From Zunongwangia pacifica (GTDB taxonomy: Bacteria; Bacteroidota; Bacteroidia; Flavobacteriales; Flavobacteriaceae), in NCBI RefSeq assembly GCF_023499215.1, contig NZ_JAKHSK010000014.1:1-64000 (forward strand): DNA of 64,000 bases. Direction: 5' to 3'. Shown one piece after another: positions 8,334 through 16,404 of this stretch. Position numbers and translations under genes: made by a program. The notes beneath the pieces were generated by a model, which did no database searches, was not told where the DNA came from, and saw nothing but the letters and a program-made list of their open reading frames with translations. Each line of letters begins with the position of its first letter. Position 1 is the stretch's first letter.

Positions 8334-8960
8334 TTAGGCAAAATTGGCGTTTATTTTTAATGATGCCGATTTTGTGATTTGTACTAATTTGCTTTTTAAG
8401 AAATTGATATTCTTACACTTTCCCTGTGCCAGTATTGTTTTCCCATAATGGGTAAAAAAGTGCTGTTGACTTAAAAACTGAATATTAAGCCGAAGCCAGC
8501 TTTCTTCACAATATTGCTCCTGAAGCTTTTCTTCCCATTCTTTTCTTAATAATTGATTACGACCAATAAATTTTGAAGTTCCTAAATGAAAAATATCCGC
8601 ATCACAAAGAATCTCGGCTTCCAAAGAACATGGCGCTTGTGGCATGTGGGTAGACTGAATACAAGTTGTCACTATTTTAATCTTTTCTAAAGGCCAATCC
8701 CGGGCAGATAGAAATTGGTAGGCGAATAGGGCGCTATATTTTTCATGCTCTTTATAGGATTGTAAAAAGCCGGTATCGTGAAACCATCCTGCAATAATTA
8801 TCGGTTCTAAAAACGTTGCAGAAAGTCCCATCGATTCTCCAATGGTTTTAATATTGGCAACCACGTCGTGCGTATGTTCCAGATTATGAAAAGACATTTC
8901 TTTACAAGATTGCGAAGAAAGTAATTCTTCACAATATGATTTTACTTCATCAATCAACAT
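8334..8960 (-). CDS. HD-domain phosphohydrolase
   Basis: This 208-residue HD-superfamily protein has HNLEHTHDVV near residue 25, the HD pair in GWFHDTGF (His61, Asp62), and the downstream CIQSTHMPQ and LCDADIFHLG metal-ligand segments. Such proteins hydrolyse phosphate esters, often of nucleotides; the substrate here is unknown. It is cytosolic, with no signal peptide. It leads the thioredoxin/ApbE/DUF3570 operon and is preceded by a candidate response-regulator binding site that overlaps the end of the upstream kinase gene. What a nucleotide hydrolase does in a redox operon is unclear. Confidence 0.85.
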   Translation of the reverse strand: MLIDEVKSYCEELLSSQSCKEMSFHNLEHTHDVVANIKTIGESMGLSATFLEPIIIAGWFHDTGFLQSYKEHEKYSALFAYQFLSARDWPLEKIKIVTTCIQSTHMPQAPCSLEAEILCDADIFHLGTSKFIGRNQLLRKEWEEKLQEQYCEESWLRLNIQFLSQQHFFTHYGKTILAQGKCKNINFLKSKLVQITKSASLKINANFA

Positions 8961-9032
8961 ATATCAAAAAAATTAGTTGAAGTAATTTTATCTCATCATA
9001 CGTATTTAATTCCCTAACGTTCTTTATGATTA

Positions 9033-9088
9033 TAAAAGTAAATGGTTTACCTAAAAATAAACTAAGTCTTTTCTTAAGATTCGCTTAA
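9033..9088 (-). promoter_or_regulatory. Candidate response-regulator operator and promoter for the HD/ApbE/DUF3570 operon
   Basis: On the minus strand four half-sites start at 9088 (TTAAGCG), 9077 (TTAAGAA), 9065 (TTAGTTT) and 9054 (TTAGG), a spacing of 11-12-11 bp. A -7-like octamer TACTTTTA ends at 9033, 21 bp after the start of the last half-site. The same half-site spacing and the same 21-bp distance occur upstream of the regulator gene (11131-11186). The site overlaps the stop codon of the kinase gene and lies about 90-130 bp upstream of the HD gene. Direct repeats with an 11-bp period are the usual target of OmpR/PhoB regulators. Confidence 0.6.
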
Positions 9089-10461
9089 AAATGGATGGTG
9101 AAAGTGGTGCCTCTATTTTTAATACTGCTTACTTCTATTTTTGCACCAATGGCCTGCGCTGCCTTTTGTACAATAGAAAGTCCTAAACCGGTACCTTTTA
9201 TATGCTTATGTTCTAAACCTTCTGATCTAAAAAATGGATTAAAAATTTTAGGAATATCTTCTTCTTTAATCCCAATTCCCTCGTCAATGATCTTTACGAC
9301 CGGTTTGGAATTTTTCTTTTTTAAATCGATGATTAAAGTAGAACCAGAATAAGCGTATTTAATAGCATTTTCTAAAACGTTATTTAAAATAGCATATCCA
9401 TAATAGGCATGGATCTGAAAGTTATTAACTTCTTTGGCATTAAAGACCAACTGAATGTTCTTTTTCTTCAGTTTTGCTGTATATTCATTAATCACCTGAT
9501 CGATAAGGGAAACAATTTCTGTTTCCCTGCTGTTATCAATACTATGGCCTTCGTCATTTCTGGCTAAAAACAATAACTGCTCGATAATAATACTCATCCT
9601 ATCAATTTCACCAAGACTATAATTAATTTTATCTTCATAGTCCTCGCGGGTTCGTTCCTTTCTTATTAAAACTTCTAAAGTTCCTCTAATTGAAGAAATG
9701 GGGGTCCTTAACTCGTGAGAGGCATCACTGGTAAATTGACGTTCTCTTTGTATGGCCGACTCTATACGGTCTAAAAGACCATTGATAGACATAGAAAGAT
9801 CATAAAGTTCATCTTTATTCTCGGGAAGCTGGACTCTTTTTTTTAGATGCTCCCTGCTTATATAATTAGTCGTTTGCGTTATCTCTTTAATTGGTTGTAT
9901 ACTACGACCTGCTAAAAATCTGGAAATAAAAAATAATCCTAATAAAATAAGCGGATAAAAAAACAGAAGTACTTTAGCTAACCTGGTTATTACCTGTTGG
10001 GAAGCTTCAAAAGACATGGCGGTAACGATGTATCCATATTTTTTTCCGTCTTTTGTAAAAGGCACCTGCACCTGCCTAATAAGCTTATCTTTTAGATAAG
10101 TATTGTAATGCTCATAGTCTGGGTGCTTTTCTGAAAAAGGTAGAACATCATCTTTAAGATTTGGCGCTTTATCTGTAATTACGCTACCTGTACTATCCAT
10201 TATCTGAACAAAAACGGGATTCACCTGAACTTCACGATGCTCTCGTTCTTCCCACTCTTCTTTGTCCCAAAAAACAGGTTTTCCATTTTCCAGCTTTGTT
10301 TCCTGTAGATGAATATCTGCCTCATAATTTAGGTCCTCATCAAGATTTTGATAAACGGCCTCCTTCACTAAAATAAAAACCACACAAAAAGCAAATGCTA
10401 CGATAAGTGCTGTAGCCAGCATATAATAAAATGCGATGCGATCTTTAAATTTTAGCTTCAT
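9085..10461 (-). CDS. Sensor histidine kinase of an OmpR-type two-component system
   Basis: This is a 458-residue inner-membrane kinase. One helix near residues 10-34 and another near 165-185 flank a periplasmic sensor of about 130 residues. HAMP follows, then HisKA with SDASHELRTPISS (phospho-acceptor His249). The ATPase N-box (LENAIKYAYSG) and G-boxes (DEGIGI and GTGLGLSIV) close the protein. All catalytic residues are visible. It overlaps the response regulator by 4 bp, so the pair is co-translated. The sensed signal is unknown; shared promoter architecture suggests it controls the neighbouring redox operon. Confidence 0.93.
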   Translation of the reverse strand: MKLKFKDRIAFYYMLATALIVAFAFCVVFILVKEAVYQNLDEDLNYEADIHLQETKLENGKPVFWDKEEWEEREHREVQVNPVFVQIMDSTGSVITDKAPNLKDDVLPFSEKHPDYEHYNTYLKDKLIRQVQVPFTKDGKKYGYIVTAMSFEASQQVITRLAKVLLFFYPLILLGLFFISRFLAGRSIQPIKEITQTTNYISREHLKKRVQLPENKDELYDLSMSINGLLDRIESAIQRERQFTSDASHELRTPISSIRGTLEVLIRKERTREDYEDKINYSLGEIDRMSIIIEQLLFLARNDEGHSIDNSRETEIVSLIDQVINEYTAKLKKKNIQLVFNAKEVNNFQIHAYYGYAILNNVLENAIKYAYSGSTLIIDLKKKNSKPVVKIIDEGIGIKEEDIPKIFNPFFRSEGLEHKHIKGTGLGLSIVQKAAQAIGAKIEVSSIKNRGTTFTIHF

Positions 10462-11126
10462 AATTCTTTAGCAATATAACCAACACCTCTAACCGTTTGA
10501 ATATAATTTTCGTCCTGATCTAGATCTAATTTACGGCGTAAGGCGTTGATGTAAACATCGATGACGCCTGTATTATAGCTGAAATTGATGTCCCAAACTT
10601 TCTCTATAATCTTAGTACGTGTACACACGCGTTCCTTATTACGAATTAAATACTCCAGCAAAGCAAATTCTTTAAGGGTGAGGTTTACTTCTTTTCCGCT
10701 TTTAAATGCCTGGTGGGTACTTGTATTTAATTCTATAGATCCCAAAGAAAAGATCGTATGCTCTCCAGATTTTGGGCGTAGTTGTACTTTAATTCTTTCT
10801 AATAGTTCTTCAAAATGGAATGGTTTTTTTATATAATCGTTTGCTCCACTTTGTAAGCCAAATATCGTCTCGTCTACAGTATCTTTAGCCGTTAAAAAAA
10901 GAACAGGGGTTTCTTTATCTTCTTTTCTAAATTGCCGGCATATCTCTATCCCGCTTAAGCCAGGGAGCATCCAATCTAAAAGCAAGAGGTCGTACTTTCC
11001 TGTAAGTGCCATTTCCAGCCCCTTTTTGCCGTTATCAGAAATGTCTACGGCAAAGGATTCTTCTTCTAAGCCCTGCTTTAGAAATCCAGAGATACCTGTT
11101 TCGTCTTCTACTATTAGAATTCTCAT
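10458..11126 (-). CDS. OmpR-family response regulator
   Basis: This 222-residue regulator has an N-terminal receiver with acidic pair EDE near residue 7, phospho-acceptor Asp51 (in LLLLDWMLPG), a Thr switch in LFLTAKD and Lys in IKKPF. The C-terminal winged helix contains the typical LTLKEFALLEYL and VRGVGYIAK. It works with the adjacent kinase. The direct-repeat site at 11147-11186 just upstream makes autoregulation likely. A -7-like octamer CAATTTTG ends at 11131, so the transcript would begin at or very near the ATG, implying a very short or absent leader. Confidence 0.95.
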   Translation of the reverse strand: MRILIVEDETGISGFLKQGLEEESFAVDISDNGKKGLEMALTGKYDLLLLDWMLPGLSGIEICRQFRKEDKETPVLFLTAKDTVDETIFGLQSGANDYIKKPFHFEELLERIKVQLRPKSGEHTIFSLGSIELNTSTHQAFKSGKEVNLTLKEFALLEYLIRNKERVCTRTKIIEKVWDINFSYNTGVIDVYINALRRKLDLDQDENYIQTVRGVGYIAKEL

Positions 11127-11130
11127 AATA

Positions 11131-11186
11131 CAAAATTGCTATTAATCCTTTAAATTGGCTTTAGCCTTGCCTTAAGATTGGCTTAA
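11131..11186 (-). promoter_or_regulatory. Candidate autoregulatory operator and promoter of the two-component system
   Basis: On the minus strand the half-sites are TTAAGCC (starting 11186), TTAAGGC (11175), TAAAGCC (11163) and TAAAGG (11152), spaced 11-12-11 bp. A -7-like octamer CAATTTTG ends at 11131, 21 bp beyond the start of the last half-site. This copies the arrangement at 9033-9088 in front of the redox operon, which argues for one regulator binding both. Confidence 0.65.
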
Positions 11187-11277
11187 AATTGCGGTTTTTA
11201 TAATTTCAGAAAAAACCTTTATTGCAATGTAATCAATATTCAACTTTTTAGTCACCTCATTTTATAAGATCGATTAA

Positions 11278-11358
11278 AAGGAAGGTAGAATGCTCTTCTT
11301 CAGGATATAAAAAAGTTTCGAATCGCCAAGATAACTTCATTATGAAAAGAGCCTTTTT
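11278..11358 (+). ncRNA. Possible small RNA or terminator hairpin, weak
   Basis: Between the divergent regulator and hemN promoters, GCTCTTCTTCA (11292-11302) can pair, with one bulge, with TGAAAAGAGC (11343-11352), and CTTTTTAA follows. This is terminator-like on the plus strand although no plus-strand gene precedes it, so a short transcript is conceivable. The segment begins GGAAGGTAGAAT; a near copy, GGAAGGTAGGAT, precedes the hairpin after hemN. The remainder of the 327-bp gap holds the two promoters described separately. Confidence 0.25.
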
Positions 11359-11385
11359 AAAATTTCAGAAAAAAAAATTCCAAAC

Positions 11386-11428
11386 TGACAATTATCATAT
11401 TTTACGACGAGCTTCTACGATAATTTTG
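11386..11428 (+). promoter_or_regulatory. Fnr-type box and -7 element of the hemN operon
   Basis: TGAC-AATT-ATCA (11386-11397) fits the Fnr/Crp core TGA-N6-TCA. The octamer TAATTTTG (11421-11428) fits the Bacteroidota -7 consensus TAnnTTTG. The box centre is 36.5 bp from the end of the octamer, which places it near -41 relative to the start point, the class II activator position. The same distance is found at the cco and ccoI promoters. Confidence 0.7.
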
Positions 11429-11453
11429 GGATATAATTAAAAATCCTCGAGTT

Positions 11454-11735
11454 ATGACTATTTATGCAAAATTAAACAAAGAATTTAGTCAGAATTTTTT
11501 AGGCTATTCAGCTTTAGCCATGATCGTTTCTACATGTTTAGGAGGGATCGCAATTATGACCACTTTAATGCATGGCCATGCGGCATTACAAATGTTTTTG
11601 GTTTTTATTAGTGTTGCTATTTGTAGCGCCCATAATGCATCGATTTTAACTGTGCAAAAACCAAGTGTGGTTTTTCACTTATTTACGGCAAGTGTTTTAA
11701 TTAACACTTTACTAATTATAGGAAACAGCATATAA
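11454..11735 (+). CDS. Small multi-span membrane protein co-transcribed with hemN
   Basis: This 93-residue protein has three predicted membrane helices, at about residues 17-38, 45-62 and 74-92. It contains TTLMHGHAALQMF with two histidines near the second helix and CSAHNAS in the loop, possible metal or haem ligands. I do not recognise the family. It lies 26 bp after the -7 element of an Fnr-type promoter and ends 3 bp before hemN, so it shares hemN regulation. A role in haem or low-oxygen metabolism is inferred from context only. Confidence 0.8.
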   Translation: MTIYAKLNKEFSQNFLGYSALAMIVSTCLGGIAIMTTLMHGHAALQMFLVFISVAICSAHNASILTVQKPSVVFHLFTASVLINTLLIIGNSI

Positions 11736-11738
11736 ATC

Positions 11739-13097
11739 ATGCAATCGTTGGTAAATAAATATAATGTAGCCGGTCCAAGGTACACAAGCTATCCAACCGT
11801 GCCGTATTGGGATGATGCTTCTTTTTCATTAAAAGAGTGGAAAGAATGTTTAAAAAGAAGCTATGTAGAAAGTAAGCACAACGGTATAAGCCTATACATT
11901 CATCTCCCATATTGTGAAAGTATGTGTACCTTTTGCGGCTGCAATAAAAGAATTACTAAAAATCACCTGGTTGAAATCCCATATATCAAATCTCTTTTGA
12001 TAGAGTGGGATTTGTATGTTTCGTTATTTGAAGAAACACCAAAGATTTCAGAATTACATATTGGTGGTGGTACTCCTACTTTCTTTTCGTCGGAAAACTT
12101 ACAGCTGCTTATTGAAGGATTATTTAAAGATCCTAATGATCGTGCTACTGCGAAACTAAGTTTTGAAGGGCATCCTAATAACACCACCCATAAACACCTT
12201 GAAGTTTTGGCTAATCTTGGTTTTAGCCGGGTAAGTTTTGGTGTGCAGGATTATAACCTAAAAGTTCAAAAGGCCATTAATAGAGTACAACCTTTTGAAA
12301 ATGTACAAAAGGTAACCACCCTTGCCAGGCAGGCAGGTTACACTTCTATAGGGCACGATATTATTTTCGGATTGCCTTTTCAAACTACCGCTGATATAGA
12401 GAATACCATAAACCTTACTAAAAAATTGAGGCCAGAGCGTATCGCTTTTTACAGTTATGCTCACGTGCCATGGATAAAAGGTAACGGCCAGCGCGGTTTT
12501 AAGGATGAAGACCTTCCTACTGCTGAAGAAAAAAGGGCCCAGTTTGAACTTGGTAAGCAACTTTTATTAGATGCCGGTTATATAGAGATTGGCATGGATC
12601 ATTTTGCGCTTCCTGAAGATGAACTGGCAAAGAGCCTTGAGCAAAAAACGATTCACCGAAATTTTATGGGCTATACCACGGCTACCACACAATTGATGGT
12701 TGGCCTGGGCGTCTCGGCAATTGGCGATTCCTGGTATGCCTTTGGACAAAATGTAAAAAACATAGAAGAATATAATAGTTTAATTGAAGGAGGCATTTTC
12801 CCTATTTATCGCGGACATATTCTTAGTCCTGAAGATTTAATTATCAGAAAACATATTCTTAACCTGATGTGCAAACTGGAAACAAGTTGGGTAGACAAAA
12901 ATTTGCAGTTTCCAGAATTGCCTGATGTGATTATAAAACTATCTGAAATGCAAGAAGACGGATTATTAAAAATCCTCAATAATAAAATTGAGATTACAGA
13001 AAAAGGTAGGCCCTTTGTTCGAAATGTTTGTATGGCTTTTGATCTTAGGCTTCAACGAAAAAAACCTGATACTAAACTATTTTCCATGACAATTTAA
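11739..13097 (+). CDS. hemN: Oxygen-independent coproporphyrinogen III oxidase
   Basis: This radical-SAM enzyme decarboxylates coproporphyrinogen III to protoporphyrinogen IX without oxygen. The 452-residue length is that of true HemN. It has the extended cluster motif YCESMCTFCGCN (Cys59, Cys63, Cys66 plus Cys68), an N-terminal VAGPRYTSYPT signature specific to HemN rather than HemW, and GGGTPTFF for SAM binding. Substrate-region motifs HDIIFGLPFQ and RNFMGYTT are present. It starts 3 bp after a small membrane gene and is governed by the upstream Fnr-type promoter, which fits supply of haem to the cbb3 oxidase encoded nearby. Confidence 0.96.
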   Translation: MQSLVNKYNVAGPRYTSYPTVPYWDDASFSLKEWKECLKRSYVESKHNGISLYIHLPYCESMCTFCGCNKRITKNHLVEIPYIKSLLIEWDLYVSLFEETPKISELHIGGGTPTFFSSENLQLLIEGLFKDPNDRATAKLSFEGHPNNTTHKHLEVLANLGFSRVSFGVQDYNLKVQKAINRVQPFENVQKVTTLARQAGYTSIGHDIIFGLPFQTTADIENTINLTKKLRPERIAFYSYAHVPWIKGNGQRGFKDEDLPTAEEKRAQFELGKQLLLDAGYIEIGMDHFALPEDELAKSLEQKTIHRNFMGYTTATTQLMVGLGVSAIGDSWYAFGQNVKNIEEYNSLIEGGIFPIYRGHILSPEDLIIRKHILNLMCKLETSWVDKNLQFPELPDVIIKLSEMQEDGLLKILNNKIEITEKGRPFVRNVCMAFDLRLQRKKPDTKLFSMTI

Positions 13098-13115
13098 ATT
13101 CTGTCTTCTTTAAAC

Positions 13116-13208
13116 CAGAGGCTTTCTTTTAACGCTCTTAACCTAACCATAAGATTTCGGGGATTTTCTGATTGGAAGGTAGGATATCGTTTTGGGAAGC
13201 CTCTTTTT
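13116..13208 (+). terminator. Possible long-loop terminator after hemN
   Basis: AGAGGCTT (13116-13123) pairs with AAGCCTCT (13197-13204), followed by TTTTAT. The loop is 73 bases, long for a terminator, and contains GGAAGGTAGGAT, similar to a segment upstream of hemN. It could instead be a structured RNA. No gene is seen in 13098-13328. Confidence 0.35.
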
Positions 13209-13328
13209 ATATTGCTTAGCTAAGAGTTAAAATTTTGAAAGTTCAAGGTTTGAGACAAAACTTTAGAATTTTAAAGTATATCTCTAAAAGTTCGAGGCTC
13301 CAAATAAAATTAAAAGCAAATTTATCTA

Positions 13329-13640
13329 TTGATATTGAGCTTAGTATTTACTACTTATTTAAGCTTTTCTCAGAATGATATTAGTATCGGAAAATCTGAA
13401 ATTTTACATTCAGATATCTTAAATGAAGATGGGCCACTTGAAATTCACCTCCCTAAAAATATAAATATTCTGATAAAGATTATCCGGTTTTATATCTACT
13501 TTACAGTTATTATAACTTTACCAATACGGTTGGTATCGCATAATTTCTTTATTTAAATCGATTAATTCCTAAAATGATTATTGTAGGCGTTAGAAATACT
13601 GATCGTAATAGAGATTTAACCACAGATTCTTCACAGTTAA
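13329..13640 (+). pseudogene. Decayed esterase (alpha/beta hydrolase) remnant
   Basis: A frame from TTG at 13329 encodes a signal-peptide-like start (ending LSFSQ) and GKSEILHSDILNEDG, a typical opening of the putative-esterase family (PF00756). After about residue 45 the sequence loses the family pattern. In the next frame, from about 13460, the family motif continues as DKDYPVLYLLY, then, after an in-frame TAA near 13543, as IPKMIIVGVRNTDRNRDLT up to about 13620. So the gene has a frameshift, a stop and no catalytic half. The 140 bp beyond show nothing recognisable. Confidence 0.75.
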
Positions 13641-13778
13641 GTAAAGAGCAAAAGGATAGGATTTCTTTCTATCATTTAAAATTAAGCATTAAAACTCAAC
13701 ATTTTCAATCCTGATTTTTGATTCTTTGGTCTTTACTTGATCTTCCAGATTCTAGCAGCGAAGCGGTCTAATTTCTAA

Positions 13779-14519
13779 TTATAAGTCTTTTTCAAAAGAA
13801 ATCTGCACGGGTTTGTGACATTCGATTTTGGCATCTACTTTGTCTTTGGCCATTGCCGGGGAGAGATAAGGAATATTTAGGCCAGCGCCACGAAGTATAA
13901 ATAGAAAGCCCGTTAAAACAATGAATATCGGGATAAGCTTTCTTATTTTTTCACGGGTTTTTACCCCGCCAGAAAGCTTACCTGATAACAATACGGCTGT
14001 CGTCATCAGTGGAATGGTACCCAAGCCAAAAAACACCATGTATAATGCCCCAAAACCGGCATTAGCTTCGGCTACGGCACCAAGCATCGCCATATAAACG
14101 AGTCCGCATGGTAAAAAGCCATTCAGCATGCCTATAGAAAGAAAAGTATCTGGCGATTTTTTCTTTAAACCGGCACCAATTTTAGATTTTAACCGACTTA
14201 TAATGCTAAAAAAAGGACTGCCAATTTTATCGAATTTCATGCTTCCAAAGGAAAGAATAACCGTTAAGATCATTAAAACTCCAATGGCTATGGATAGTTT
14301 TTGTTGGGCTGCAAAAAGATTTAATCCTTTTCCTAACAAACCGAATAATAGCCCGATGACAGCATAGGATAATATTCGGCCAAAATGATATAGAAATAAT
14401 TGAAGGAACATCAGCGGTTTTTTATCCCTGTTTAAAGGTAATAGAAACGCAATGGGACCGCACATCCCTATGCAGTGAAAACTACCTAAAAGTCCGAATA
14501 TCAAACCGCTAATAAGCAT
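13779..14519 (-). CDS. TauE/SafE-like membrane protein of the cbb3 operon
   Basis: This 246-residue polytopic protein of about six helices is usually annotated as sulfite exporter TauE/SafE. The opening GSFHCIGMCGP and central GFLPCGLVY place it in the subgroup found at the end of cco clusters in Bacteroidota, which resembles CcdA/DsbD membrane domains. Paired cysteines suggest a role in metal or thiol handling during oxidase assembly rather than sulfite export. It starts 2 bp after the ccoH stop. A cytosolic tail ends with CHKPVQISFEKDL. Confidence 0.85.
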   Translation of the reverse strand: MLISGLIFGLLGSFHCIGMCGPIAFLLPLNRDKKPLMFLQLFLYHFGRILSYAVIGLLFGLLGKGLNLFAAQQKLSIAIGVLMILTVILSFGSMKFDKIGSPFFSIISRLKSKIGAGLKKKSPDTFLSIGMLNGFLPCGLVYMAMLGAVAEANAGFGALYMVFFGLGTIPLMTTAVLLSGKLSGGVKTREKIRKLIPIFIVLTGFLFILRGAGLNIPYLSPAMAKDKVDAKIECHKPVQISFEKDL

Positions 14520-14521
14520 AT

Positions 14522-14962
14522 CTAATAGGTAATGGATTTTTTAAATAAAACCTCTTTTCCCTGATAGGTCATTTCTACTGAAATATCCCAACGCCCATCG
14601 ATTAATTGCTCTTTCGGAATAACTATTTTACCTTCAGATAATTTTAGCGGAATGGTAAAATCAAGTTTCTTGTTTGAAGGTCGATATAAACTTACGGTTC
14701 CATTAATAGCACCTCTGGTTTTAGGAAAAGTAAGTTCGTAACCTTTTGTTGTTTTTTTTCCAGTAATTTCTTCAGAAAAAAGGCTTAGGTTTTTCTCTGC
14801 ATCGATTTCCTGCTGAAAGTGCAATTCTTTTCCGTAGTAATCTTCTACTACCAGATCATGCTCATATTTTTTGTCGGTACTCATTTTTATCACAAAAAAC
14901 ATGATAAAACCTATAAAGCAGCACATGCCAATTACGAGTCCGGTTCCCCAATTAAATTTCAT
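14522..14962 (-). CDS. ccoH: CcoH/FixH oxidase assembly protein
   Basis: This 146-residue protein has one N-terminal membrane helix (NWGTGLVIGMCCFIGFIMFF) and a periplasmic domain with VEDYYGKELHFQQEIDA, the FixH signature. The FixH family is needed for assembly or copper loading of the cbb3 oxidase. It sits between ccoG (12 bp upstream) and the TauE/SafE-like gene (2 bp downstream), the standard order in this group. Confidence 0.92.
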   Translation of the reverse strand: MKFNWGTGLVIGMCCFIGFIMFFVIKMSTDKKYEHDLVVEDYYGKELHFQQEIDAEKNLSLFSEEITGKKTTKGYELTFPKTRGAINGTVSLYRPSNKKLDFTIPLKLSEGKIVIPKEQLIDGRWDISVEMTYQGKEVLFKKSITY

Positions 14963-14974
14963 AATTCTGTCTTT

Positions 14975-16396
14975 TTATCGATAACTACGTGGGCCAAGAA
15001 AATTGGTTGTGGTAGTTTCTATTAATTCATTATTACTGTAAACGCCTATTTTTAGCTTTTCTTTCTCTCCTTTTAAAGAGGCGGCTGGTATCTCGATAAA
15101 TAATGTACCTTCAGCAAATCCTTGTTTTGGTACAATTAAGCTATCACTTTTTACCAATCGTACTTCACCTTTATGAGAAATTAATTTTAGCTGAACATTA
15201 TCAATATCTTTAGTCGTTTTATTGACCAGTTTAAAGGTAAATACATTGCTAATCCTATTATTCTCCTGATGTTCGTAAAGTTGCCCTGGTAAACGAAGGA
15301 TTCTGGCTTCTACATCGTTCCTTAGAAATAACATTCCTGTTAAAACCCCTATTAAAATTACTAAAACCGAAGTGTAGCCTTTTAACCTGGCTGTAAATTT
15401 GAATTTGGCTTTTTTCTCGATATTTTCTTCACTGGCATAACGAATAAGTCCTTTAGGAAGATCAACCGCATCCATCATCGCATCGCAGGCATCGATACAG
15501 GCAGTACAATTTACACATTCTAGCTGCGTACCGTTTCTAATATCGATCCCGGTGGGACAAACCTGTACACATTGTAAACAATCAATACAATCACCTTTTC
15601 CGGTAGCTGGACGATCTTCATTTTTTCTGAATTTAGCTCGTCCTTTTTCTTTTTCCCCACGTTTATGATCGTAGGCTACAATGATCGATCTGTTATCCAG
15701 CAATACGCCCTGAAGCCTACCATAAGGACAGGCAATAATACACACCTGCTCTCTAAACCACGCGAAAATAAAGTAGAAAACACCGGTAAAAATAAGCAGG
15801 GAAATAAAGGTGCTTATATTTTCTGCAGGTCCTTCAGTGATATATTCTAAAAGTTTGTCACTGCTTATTAAATAGGCTAAAAAGATATTTGCGATTAAGA
15901 ATGAAATGATGAAGAAAATTGTCCATTTTAGACCTTTTTTCCAGATCTTTTCAGTATTCCAGGGTTGTTTTGCCAACCGTATTTGTTTACCGCGATCACC
16001 TTCTATCCAATATTCGATTCGGCGAAAAACCATTTCCATAAAAATAGTTTGTGGGCAAATCCAGCCACAAAATATTCTACCAAAGGCCACGGTAAATAAA
16101 ATCACGAAGACTACCCCTATAATCATCATGATCACCACCAAATAAAAATCCTGGGGCCAGAAAGGATATCCAAAAAAGTTGAAACGGCGTTCTAATACAT
16201 TAAAAAGCAGAAACTGGTTGCCGTTAATTTTTAAAAAAGGAGCAGTAAATAATATGGCCAGCAGTAGATAACTTACCAGCTTACGATATTTGTAAAATTT
16301 ACCAGAAGGTTTTTTAGGAAAGATCCATGCTCTTTTACCTTCCTGGTCGATTGTACCAATAGAATCTCTAAAATTATTTTCGGGGATCTTGCTCAT
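14975..16396 (-). CDS. ccoG: CcoG/FixG iron-sulfur protein, cbb3 oxidase accessory
   Basis: This 473-residue membrane polyferredoxin has several helices and an N-terminal CGWICPQTIFMEMVFRRIE motif typical of FixG/RdxA. Two 4Fe-4S clusters are formed by CIDCLQCVQVCP and CVNCTACIDACD, and an Ig-like periplasmic domain ends the protein. Members reduce copper for insertion into the cbb3 oxidase. The gene follows ccoP after a 68-bp gap that holds two hairpins, the only large gap between ccoP and the end of the operon, which suggests that expression of structural and accessory genes is set apart there. Confidence 0.95.
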   Translation of the reverse strand: MSKIPENNFRDSIGTIDQEGKRAWIFPKKPSGKFYKYRKLVSYLLLAILFTAPFLKINGNQFLLFNVLERRFNFFGYPFWPQDFYLVVIMMIIGVVFVILFTVAFGRIFCGWICPQTIFMEMVFRRIEYWIEGDRGKQIRLAKQPWNTEKIWKKGLKWTIFFIISFLIANIFLAYLISSDKLLEYITEGPAENISTFISLLIFTGVFYFIFAWFREQVCIIACPYGRLQGVLLDNRSIIVAYDHKRGEKEKGRAKFRKNEDRPATGKGDCIDCLQCVQVCPTGIDIRNGTQLECVNCTACIDACDAMMDAVDLPKGLIRYASEENIEKKAKFKFTARLKGYTSVLVILIGVLTGMLFLRNDVEARILRLPGQLYEHQENNRISNVFTFKLVNKTTKDIDNVQLKLISHKGEVRLVKSDSLIVPKQGFAEGTLFIEIPAASLKGEKEKLKIGVYSNNELIETTTTNFLGPRSYR

Positions 16397-16404
16397 AACA
16401 TAGG

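Noticed and set aside
11315-11330. A TTCGAATC segment that looks like a tRNA T-loop.
   Set aside because: No acceptor, anticodon or D arm can be built around it.
13329-13556. Continuous 75-residue frame as an intact gene.
   Set aside because: It starts at TTG and turns into non-family sequence where the esterase pattern moves to the next frame, so it was called a pseudogene.
13779-14519. Literal sulfite exporter function for the TauE/SafE-like protein.
   Set aside because: Its place in the cco operon and its HCxxMCGP motif fit oxidase assembly better than sulfite transport.
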